Assembly: GCA_958451705.1 (NCBI GenBank)
Contig: CAUDRD010000134.1
Location: forward strand, 1 to 5,070
Length of the DNA stretch: 5,070 nucleotides
Direction: 5' to 3'
Origin: an uncultured Oscillospiraceae bacterium
Lineage (GTDB): Bacteria > Bacillota > Clostridia > Oscillospirales > Acutalibacteraceae
The position numbers and the translations under genes are program-made. This document shows, one piece after another, positions 1 to 5,070 of this stretch (within the stretch, counting starts at the first letter, position 1; the number at the start of each line of letters is the position of its first letter). A model generated the notes under the pieces. It had not been told where the DNA came from. It did no database searches and saw only the letters and a program-made list of their open reading frames with translations.

Positions 1-469
1 TCAGTTCGGCGGACAGCGTTTCGGTGAAATGGAAGTTTGGGCTCTTGAAGCTTACGGCGCTGCCTATACTCTTCAGGAAATCCTTACAGTTAAATCCGAC
101 GATATTGTGGGCCGTGTAAAGACCTACGAGGCAATCGTCAAGGGTCAGAACGTACCTAAGCCCGGAATTCCAGAGTCCTTCAAGGTTCTTATTAAAGAGC
201 TCCAGTCCCTTGGACTTGACGTAAGAGTTCTCGATAAGGACAACCAGGAAATTGACCTTAAGCAAAACTTTGACGGCGACGACATCGGCTACGTTATGAG
301 CGATGACTCTGCATTCTCTCAGGTCAACGACGCCGAGGATGCCGAAGGCTACGGCATTGAAACTGCCGAAGAGGAAGAAGAACCCACAGAGGTTGATTTC
401 GACGCTCTTGAAGACTTCAACGAAGAAGAGCTTTTCGGTGACGACGGATTTGACGAAGACACCTTTTAA
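1..469 (+). CDS. rpoB: RNA polymerase beta subunit, C-terminal part (5' end outside window)
   Basis: This is the last 155 codons of the beta subunit of DNA-dependent RNA polymerase, read from base 2 to the TAA at 467-469. Its first residues, GGQRFGEMEVWALEAYGA, are the near-invariant C-terminal block of bacterial beta (Rpb2 domain 7 family), which packs against beta-prime at the base of the clamp. TLQE, LTVKSDD and the segment PGIPESFKVLIKELQSLGLDV follow, as in other Firmicutes. After the conserved fold (about residue 89 of this fragment) comes a tail of roughly 66 residues with 28 Asp/Glu and no Lys/Arg, including a run of five Glu. E. coli beta ends near where this tail begins, and Bacillus beta also has an acidic extension, so the tail is a lineage trait rather than a frameshift. 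An ATG at 29 is internal to the gene and is not a start. rpoC follows after 42 nt, so the two are co-transcribed. The identity is certain. Confidence 0.98.
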   Translation, partial: QFGGQRFGEMEVWALEAYGAAYTLQEILTVKSDDIVGRVKTYEAIVKGQNVPKPGIPESFKVLIKELQSLGLDVRVLDKDNQEIDLKQNFDGDDIGYVMSDDSAFSQVNDAEDAEGYGIETAEEEEEPTEVDFDALEDFNEEELFGDDGFDEDTF

Positions 470-495
470 TTAAATGAAACGCATTAACGATTGAA

Positions 496-503
496 AGAAG
501 GGG
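496..503 (+). promoter_or_regulatory. Ribosome binding site of rpoC
   Basis: AGAAGGGG lies 8 nt before the ATG at 512. This decides the start: the in-frame TTG at 491 lies upstream of this site and would put the Shine-Dalgarno inside the coding region, while the ATG gives the N-terminus MENITFESIKIGLASP expected for Firmicute beta-prime. Confidence 0.85.
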
Positions 504-511
504 TCGGTTAC

Positions 512-3500
512 ATGGAAAACATCACATTTGAGTCAATTAAAATCGGTCTTGCTTCACCTGAACAGATCAGAGAATGGTCTTACGGTGAAGTAAAGAAGCC
601 CGAAACCATAAATTACCGCACACTTAAGCCTGAAAGGGACGGTCTTTTCTGCGAAAGGATTTTCGGACCCACTAAGGACTGGGAGTGCCACTGCGGAAAG
701 TATAAACGCATCCGCTTTAAGGGCAAGGTCTGCGAACGCTGCGGCGTTGAGATAACAAAGGCAAAGGTTCGCCGTGAGAGAATGGGTCACATTGAGCTTG
801 CAGCTCCCGTTTCCCATATCTGGTATTTTAAGGGTATTCCCTCACGCATGGGACTTATGCTTGACATTTCTCCCCGTGACCTTGAAAAGGTTCTCTATTT
901 TGCCCTTTACATTGTCACAGATCCCGGTGACACACCGCTTCAGCGTCTTCAGATACTCAACGATAAAGACTACGCTGATATGAGAGAGAAGTATGAGGAT
1001 TCCTTCCGTGCCGGAATGGGTGCGGAGGCTATCAAAGAGCTTCTTTCACAGATTGACGTAGACGCTCTTGCAGAAGAGCTTCGTGAGGAGCTTGAAAATG
1101 CAAGCGGACAGAAGAAGGTAAGAATCTTAAAGCGTCTTGAAGTTGTGGAGGCATTCAGACAGTCCGGCAACAAACCGGAATGGATGATCCTTGACTGTCT
1201 TCCCGTTATTCCCCCCGATATCCGTCCCATGGTTCAGCTGGACGGCGGACGCTTTGCAACTTCTGACCTTAACGACCTTTACAGAAGGGTCATTAATAGA
1301 AATAACCGTCTTAAGAGACTTCTTGAGCTTGGAGCTCCCGATATTATCGTAAGAAACGAAAAGAGAATGCTTCAGGAGGCAGTTGACGCCCTTATCGACA
1401 ACGGCAGAAGAGGCCGTCCCGTAACAGGACCCAACAACAGACCTCTTAAATCTCTTTCCGATATGCTTAAAGGTAAGCAGGGACGTTTCCGTCAGAACCT
1501 TTTGGGTAAACGTGTTGACTACTCAGGACGTTCCGTTATCGTTGTAGGACCCGAGCTTAAAATGTACCAGTGCGGTCTTCCCAAAGAGATGGCTCTGGAG
1601 CTGTTTAAGCCCTTTGTCATGAAGCGTCTTGTTGAAACAGGCGCAGCAGGAAACATTAAGTCTGCAAGAAAGATGGTTGAGCGTGCAAAGAACGAGGTTT
1701 GGGACGCTCTCGAAATAGTTATCAAAGACCATCCCGTAATGCTCAACCGTGCTCCTACTCTTCATAGACTTGGTATTCAGGCTTTCGAGCCGGTACTTGT
1801 AGAGGGCAGAGCTATTAAGCTTCATCCCCTTGTATGTACCGCTTTTAACGCCGACTTCGACGGCGACCAGATGGCTGTTCACGTACCTCTTTCAGCAGAG
1901 GCACAGGCAGAGGCTCGTTTCCTTATGCTTGCCGCTAACAACCTTCTCAAGCCTTCAGACGGAAAGCCTGTTGCCGTTCCCACTCAGGATATGGTTCTCG
2001 GCTCATATTACCTTACTCTCATTAAGCCCGGTGAACCCGGCGAGGGCAAGGCGTTCAGAAACGTTGAAGAAGCTATCATGGCTTACGACGAGGGCTGCCT
2101 GGGACTTCACGCTCTTGTAAAGATAAGAATGAGCAAGGTTATCGACGGAGAAGAGGTTTCTCAGATAATCGAAACCACTCTCGGCCGTGTTATATTCAAC
2201 AATCCTATTCCTCAGGACCTGGGCTTTGTTGACCGCAGCATTCCTGAGAATATGTTCAAGCTGGAAGCTGATTTCCTTGTCAGCAAAAAGATGCTTGGTA
2301 AGATCATTGACAAGTGCATAAAGGTTCACGGCACAGCCGTAACCGCAGGCGTTCTTGATAAGATTAAGGCTCAGGGCTGCCAGTACTCAACCCGAAGCGG
2401 TATTACCGTTGCTGTCTGCGACGCTACAATCCCGCCGAAGAAAAAGGAATTCCTTGCTGAGGCTGAGGCTGAGGTCGATAAGATCAACCACTACTACCTC
2501 AAAGGTAGATACAGCAACGAGGAACGTTCAAGAAACGTTATCAAAGTGTGGGAAGACTGCACAAAGAAAGTTTCTTCAGAGCTTACTGCAAACCTTGACC
2601 ATTACAACCCCATCTACATGATGGTTGACTCCGGTGCCCGTGGTTCTGAGTCACAGCTTCGTCAGCTTGCCGGTATGCGCGGACTTATCGCAAATACAGC
2701 AGGTAAGACAATTGAAGTTCCAATTCGTGCTAACTACCGTGAAGGACTTAATGTTCTCGAATACTTCATCTCTTCACGTGGTGCCCGTAAAGGACTTGCT
2801 GATACCGCTCTTCGTACCGCTGACTCCGGTTACCTTACCCGCCGTCTTGTTGACGTTTCTCAGGATGTTATCATCCGTGAGGAGGACTGCGGATGCCACG
2901 AGGGTATCGACGTTTATGATATCCGTGACGGCAAGGAGCTTATTGAAGGTCTTGCTGAGCGTCTTAAGGGACGTTATCTCCTTGAGGACCTTTATGATAA
3001 AGAGACAGGCGAGCTCATTATGAGCAAAGACCGCATGATGACCGACGCCGATGCAGAGCGTATTGTGGCAAGCGGTGTTGAGAGAATCAAGATTCGCTCA
3101 CTTCTTACCTGCCGTGCAGAACATGGCGTATGTATCAAGTGCTACGGCTCAAACCTTGCAACAGGCGATCCTGTAACGGTAGGTGAAGCAGTCGGTATTA
3201 TCGCTGCTCAGTCAATCGGTGAGCCCGGTACACAGCTTACAATGAGAACCTTCCACACCGGCGGTGTTACATCTGCTGCCGATATTACACAGGGTCTTCC
3301 CCGTGTTGAGGAACTTTTCGAGGGCAGAAAGCCCAAGCACCTTGCAATCCTCTCTGAGATTTCCGGTGTTGTATCAATCGAAGAGGTTAAGGGTAACCCC
3401 CATGTTGTCATTACAGATAACGAAAACGGCGACCAGAGAAGTTACCTTATTCCCTACGATGCACGTCTTAAGGAGAACATCCGTGACGGCGCTTATGTAA

Positions 3501-4060
3501 ATAAGGGCGATATGCTTACAGAAGGTTCAGCTAACCCCCACGATATTCTTGCAATCAAAGGCACAGATGCTGTTCACGATTACCTTATCCGTGAGGTTCA
3601 GCGTGTTTACCGTATGCAGGGTGTTGATATCAACGATAAGCACATCGAGGTTATCGTCCGTCAGATGATGAAGAAGTATAAGGTTGTAGAGCCCGGCGAT
3701 ACAGATATGCTTCCCGGTTCAACAGTTGAAAAGTACGAGTTCATCACAAAGAACGAGGAAATCAGAAAGAGAGCTCAGGAGACCGGAGAGGATCTCAAAG
3801 AGGCAACAGGAACACCTGTTCTTCTCGGTATCACAAAGGCTTCTCTTGCAACGGACTCCTTCCTTTCAGCGGCATCCTTCCAGGAGACCACAAGAGTTCT
3901 TACCGATGCAGCAATCAAAGGAAAGACAGATCCCCTTCTCGGACTTAAGGAGAACGTCATTATCGGTAAGCTTCTTCCTTCCGGTACAGGAATGGACTGC
4001 TACAGCAAGGTAGAAATCAAACCTGTTGAAACAGCGGAAGAGACTGCTGAGCAGGCGTAA
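512..4060 (+). CDS. rpoC: RNA polymerase beta-prime subunit
   Basis: Complete gene, 1,182 residues, ATG start chosen by its ribosome binding site. It encodes the catalytic subunit of core RNA polymerase. Visible in order are the N-terminal zinc ribbon (Cys59, 61, 74, 77); the clamp helices that hold sigma region 2 (about 252-300, including NRLKRLLELGAPDII); the active-site approach LLGKRVDYSGRSVI (330-343); the catalytic NADFDGD at 446-452, whose Asp448, 450 and 452 bind magnesium; the bridge helix (about 706-741, from DSGARGSESQLRQLAGMRG); the second zinc site (Cys793, 867, 874, 877); and the trigger loop with Met911, Arg912 and His915 in TMRTFHTGG. The large trigger-loop insertion of Proteobacteria is absent, as expected for Firmicutes. 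The protein ends in a short Glu-rich tail (VETAEETAEQA). No frameshift or lost key residue is seen. It is translated as part of the rpoBC unit, 42 nt after rpoB. Confidence 0.99.
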   Translation: MENITFESIKIGLASPEQIREWSYGEVKKPETINYRTLKPERDGLFCERIFGPTKDWECHCGKYKRIRFKGKVCERCGVEITKAKVRRERMGHIELAAPVSHIWYFKGIPSRMGLMLDISPRDLEKVLYFALYIVTDPGDTPLQRLQILNDKDYADMREKYEDSFRAGMGAEAIKELLSQIDVDALAEELREELENASGQKKVRILKRLEVVEAFRQSGNKPEWMILDCLPVIPPDIRPMVQLDGGRFATSDLNDLYRRVINRNNRLKRLLELGAPDIIVRNEKRMLQEAVDALIDNGRRGRPVTGPNNRPLKSLSDMLKGKQGRFRQNLLGKRVDYSGRSVIVVGPELKMYQCGLPKEMALELFKPFVMKRLVETGAAGNIKSARKMVERAKNEVWDALEIVIKDHPVMLNRAPTLHRLGIQAFEPVLVEGRAIKLHPLVCTAFNADFDGDQMAVHVPLSAEAQAEARFLMLAANNLLKPSDGKPVAVPTQDMVLGSYYLTLIKPGEPGEGKAFRNVEEAIMAYDEGCLGLHALVKIRMSKVIDGEEVSQIIETTLGRVIFNNPIPQDLGFVDRSIPENMFKLEADFLVSKKMLGKIIDKCIKVHGTAVTAGVLDKIKAQGCQYSTRSGITVAVCDATIPPKKKEFLAEAEAEVDKINHYYLKGRYSNEERSRNVIKVWEDCTKKVSSELTANLDHYNPIYMMVDSGARGSESQLRQLAGMRGLIANTAGKTIEVPIRANYREGLNVLEYFISSRGARKGLADTALRTADSGYLTRRLVDVSQDVIIREEDCGCHEGIDVYDIRDGKELIEGLAERLKGRYLLEDLYDKETGELIMSKDRMMTDADAERIVASGVERIKIRSLLTCRAEHGVCIKCYGSNLATGDPVTVGEAVGIIAAQSIGEPGTQLTMRTFHTGGVTSAADITQGLPRVEELFEGRKPKHLAILSEISGVVSIEEVKGNPHVVITDNENGDQRSYLIPYDARLKENIRDGAYVNKGDMLTEGSANPHDILAIKGTDAVHDYLIREVQRVYRMQGVDINDKHIEVIVRQMMKKYKVVEPGDTDMLPGSTVEKYEFITKNEEIRKRAQETGEDLKEATGTPVLLGITKASLATDSFLSAASFQETTRVLTDAAIKGKTDPLLGLKENVIIGKLLPSGTGMDCYSKVEIKPVETAEETAEQA

Positions 4061-4089
4061 AAATAATAACAAAACAGTGTTAAGGTGTG

Positions 4090-4118
4090 TTGACAACCAA
4101 AAGCACTTATGTTAAAAT
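4090..4118 (+). promoter_or_regulatory. Sigma-A promoter upstream of rpsL (str operon)
   Basis: A perfect -35 TTGACA (4090-4095), a 17-bp spacer and a -10 TAAAAT (4113-4118) preceded by TG one base away (4110-4111, extended -10) make a near-consensus housekeeping promoter starting 29 bp after the rpoC stop. The predicted transcription start is about 4125, giving a leader of about 109 nt before rpsL. It would let the ribosomal genes be transcribed independently of rpoBC. It was identified by eye from consensus only. Confidence 0.8.
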
Positions 4119-4124
4119 AACCAA

Positions 4125-4233
4125 TTGTGTGGGTATATTTTCTATATTTTGCCCATAGCAAATTTTAAAACGGTGACAAGGGGGCTTTATGCCCCCTGCA
4201 CATATATATTCAGTGCAAGGAGGTGCAGTAGAT
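4125..4233 (+). promoter_or_regulatory. Structured rpsL leader RNA, candidate translational control region
   Basis: From the predicted transcription start to the rpsL start codon the RNA can form three consecutive hairpins. The first pairs 4125-4134 with 4151-4161 (10 pairs, two of them wobbles, one bulged G). The second pairs AGGGGGC (4179-4185) with GCCCCCT (4191-4197) around the loop TTTAT. The third pairs TGCAC (4197-4201) with GTGCA (4213-4217), ending where the Shine-Dalgarno begins. The C-rich arm can instead pair with the Shine-Dalgarno itself (4190-4201 with 4213-4225), which would mask rpsL. No hairpin is followed by a U-run, so control of translation is likelier than transcription termination. 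I do not recognise a named leader family; the function is inferred from pairing alone. Confidence 0.45.
4217..4225 (+). promoter_or_regulatory. Ribosome binding site of rpsL
   Basis: AAGGAGGTG is an essentially perfect match to the anti-Shine-Dalgarno and lies 8 nt before the TTG at 4234. It fixes TTG as the start over the in-frame ATG at 4189. It is flanked by two copies of GTGCA (4213-4217 and 4223-4227), either of which could pair with TGCAC at 4197-4201. Confidence 0.9.
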
Positions 4234-4656
4234 TTGCCAACCTTTAACCAGCTTGTTCGCAACGGAAGAAAATCCCTTGAGAAAAAGGCTAAGGCTCCCG
4301 CTCTTTTAAAGGGTCTTAACTCAAAGAAGAACATTCTTACAGATAACGACTCTCCTCAAAAGCGTGGCGTTTGCACAGCCGTTAAGACAGCTACTCCTAA
4401 GAAGCCTAACTCAGCTCTTAGAAAGATTGCCAGAGTTCGTCTTACCAACGATATCGAGGTTTCCGCCTATATCCCCGGCGTAGGACACAACCTTCAGGAG
4501 CACAGCGTTGTTCTTATCCGTGGCGGCCGTGTTAAGGACCTTCCCGGTGTTCGTTACCATATCATCCGCGGTACACTTGATACTCAGGGTGTTAACGGAA
4601 GAATGCAGGCCCGTTCAAAGTACGGTGCAAAGCGTCCTAAGGCAGCTAAAAAGTAA
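4234..4656 (+). CDS. rpsL: 30S ribosomal protein S12
   Basis: Complete gene of 140 residues starting at TTG, placed 8 nt after AAGGAGGTG. Translation gives (M)PTFNQLVRNGR, the normal S12 N-terminus. An in-frame ATG at 4189 would add 15 residues (MPPAHIYSVQ...) not seen in the family. S12 sits at the decoding centre of the 30S subunit and monitors codon-anticodon fit. Conserved blocks are PQKRGVC (41-47), TPKKPNSALRK (54-64), GHNLQEHSVVLIRGGRVKDLPGVRYH (84-109) and the basic end. Lys56 and Lys101 match E. coli Lys42 and Lys87, where changes give streptomycin resistance, so the wild-type sensitive state is encoded. Asp102 matches Asp88, which RimO methylthiolates in some bacteria. Relative to E. 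coli there is a 14-residue offset from the Firmicute segment near 27-40. Ala49 and Asp73 replace E. coli Arg35 and Gly59. It is the first gene of the str operon, with rpsG 164 nt downstream. Confidence 0.98.
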   Translation: MPTFNQLVRNGRKSLEKKAKAPALLKGLNSKKNILTDNDSPQKRGVCTAVKTATPKKPNSALRKIARVRLTNDIEVSAYIPGVGHNLQEHSVVLIRGGRVKDLPGVRYHIIRGTLDTQGVNGRMQARSKYGAKRPKAAKK

Positions 4657-4820
4657 TCCGGTAAACCGGAAAATGAAACGACAGAATCTTCTTGCAGGCT
4701 GAGCGGAAAGCTCAACCAATGCTGAGGTTAATATATATTATTATCGCCTCATCATTGGCGCCACGGGAATTTTGTCACTCGAGTACCTATGATATCATTA
4801 TTATGAAGGAGGGAAGCGAA
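4657..4820 (+). promoter_or_regulatory. Long rpsL-rpsG intercistronic region with three hairpins
   Basis: These 164 nt separate two genes that are normally tightly coupled, and contain no convincing gene. Three hairpins are visible. TCCGG/CCGGA around a UAAA loop (4657-4670) starts directly after the rpsL stop. TGAGC/GCTCA with the loop GGAAA is at 4700-4714. The large stem at 4716-4758 pairs CCAATG with CATTGG, TGAGG with CCTCA and TAATA with TATTA, with only a 1x1 mismatch (C4722/T4752) and a small 1x3 internal loop. No stem is followed by a U-run. In E. coli the corresponding spacer is where S7 binds to repress its own synthesis, so a feedback role is plausible here but unproven. The last 15 nt hold the rpsG ribosome binding site. 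Confidence 0.5.
4806..4812 (+). promoter_or_regulatory. Ribosome binding site of rpsG
   Basis: AAGGAGG lies 8 nt before the GTG at 4821, the same spacing as for rpoC and rpsL. It rules out the in-frame ATG codons at 4719 and 4803 as the rpsG start, since both lie upstream of it. Confidence 0.9.
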
Positions 4821-5070
4821 GTGCCAAGAAGAGGCCAGATCGCAAAACGTGATGTTTTGCCGGATCCGCTTTACAATTCAAAGCTTGTCACTCGTCTTAT
4901 CAACAGCGTTATGTATGACGGTAAGAAGGGCGTTGCCCAGAAGATCGTTTACGATGCTTTTGATATAATCAGAGAGAAGACAGGCAAAGAGCCCCTCGAA
5001 GTTTTCGAGGCAGCTATGGAAAACGTAATGCCCGTACTTGAGGTTAAGGCACGCCGTGTAGGTGGTGCAA
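4821..5070 (+). CDS. rpsG: 30S ribosomal protein S7, N-terminal part (3' end outside window)
   Basis: The first 83 codons of S7 are present, opening at GTG 8 nt after AAGGAGG and still open at the window end. S7 binds the 3' domain of 16S rRNA, nucleates assembly of the 30S head and lines the E-site mRNA exit. The family hallmarks are present: PRRGQIAKRDVLPDPLYNSK at the N-terminus, then LVTRLINSVMYDGKKGVAQKIVYDA (about 22-46) and MENVMPVLEVKARRVGGA (66-83). The usual family length is near 156 residues, so about half is missing. Position 77 has Ala where many S7 proteins read VKSRRVGG, a mild change. The start is fixed by the mature N-terminus PRR and by the Shine-Dalgarno. Longer in-frame readings from ATG 4803 or 4719 would add residues foreign to the family. 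fusA and tuf usually follow in this operon but are not visible here. Confidence 0.97.
   Translation, partial: MPRRGQIAKRDVLPDPLYNSKLVTRLINSVMYDGKKGVAQKIVYDAFDIIREKTGKEPLEVFEAAMENVMPVLEVKARRVGGA

Noticed and set aside
474..494. Six-codon minicistron (MKRIND) between rpoB and rpoC
   Set aside because: It has no ribosome binding site, is very short and is easily expected by chance in A/T-rich sequence.
491..511. TTG start for rpoC giving seven extra residues (MKEGVGY)
   Set aside because: Those codons are the ribosome binding site of the ATG at 512, and the extension does not resemble beta-prime N-termini.
4179..4197. Possible intrinsic terminator after rpoC (GC-rich 7-bp hairpin)
   Set aside because: It is followed by GCACATATAT rather than a U-run and lies downstream of the rpsL promoter, so it belongs to the rpsL leader.
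554..4334. Reverse-strand and out-of-frame open frames inside rpoC and around its end
   Set aside because: They overlap the conserved rpoC frame, lack ribosome binding sites and recognisable domains, and are explained by the strong codon bias of the real genes.
4657..4670. Possible terminator after rpsL (TCCGG-TAAA-CCGGA)
   Set aside because: The stem is short and followed by AAAATGAAACG, with no U-run. rpsG follows in the same operon without a convincing promoter of its own.
4673..4702. Nine-codon reading frame (MKRQNLLAG) after rpsL
   Set aside because: It has no Shine-Dalgarno. Its opening AAATGAAACG also occurs at 472-481, but several 10-base matches are expected by chance in a window this size.
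4789..4798. Palindrome ATGATATCAT (and ACTCGAGT at 4777-4784) as an operator
   Set aside because: Such short perfect palindromes occur by chance. They have no promoter to act on and cannot form RNA hairpins without a loop.
4772..4804. Possible second promoter for rpsG (TTGTCA with TATGAT or TATTAT)
   Set aside because: The spacings are 10 and 21 bp, outside the working range, and transcripts from the second would start at or near the ribosome binding site.
4747..4812. CCTC (4747-4750) as an anti-Shine-Dalgarno for GAGG (4809-4812) of rpsG
   Set aside because: There are only four pairs, flanked by mismatches, and they compete with the much stronger 4716-4758 stem.

Overview
The window is a conserved housekeeping locus of a bacterial chromosome: the end of rpoB, all of rpoC, all of rpsL and the start of rpsG, all on the + strand. 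The proteins point to Bacillota, most likely class Clostridia (Ruminococcus/Oscillospirales-like). The beta-prime subunit is about 1,180 residues and lacks the large trigger-loop insertion of Proteobacteria. S12 carries the extra segment after its N-terminal part that Firmicutes have. The Shine-Dalgarno sequences are strong (AAGGAGG) and non-ATG starts are used freely. The assignment below phylum level is recollection-based inference.

Layout: 1-469 encodes the last 155 residues of RNA polymerase beta, ending in a very acidic tail. A 42-nt gap carries the rpoC ribosome binding site. 512-4060 is rpoC (1,182 residues), with all zinc-binding, catalytic and trigger-loop residues intact. 4061-4233 is a 173-nt gap holding a near-consensus sigma-A promoter (TTGACA, 17 bp, TAAAAT with an extended TG) and a folded leader of about 109 nt in front of rpsL. 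4234-4656 is rpsL (S12, TTG start). 4657-4820 is an unusually long 164-nt gap with three hairpins. 4821-5070 is the first 83 codons of rpsG (S7, GTG start), cut off by the window end.

The first two genes make the two large subunits of the RNA polymerase core. The last two begin the str operon and encode proteins of the 30S decoding centre and head. I see no intrinsic terminator between rpoC and rpsL, so polymerase transcripts may read into the str operon, with the promoter at 4090-4118 adding output for the ribosomal proteins.

No new protein system is present. The non-trivial content is in RNA structure. In the rpsL leader, the C-rich arm of a GC hairpin can alternatively pair with the whole rpsL Shine-Dalgarno region, which looks like a translational switch. 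The long rpsL-rpsG spacer is a good candidate for ribosomal-protein feedback. Both are base-pairing arguments from one sequence and have not been tested by covariation or energy calculation.
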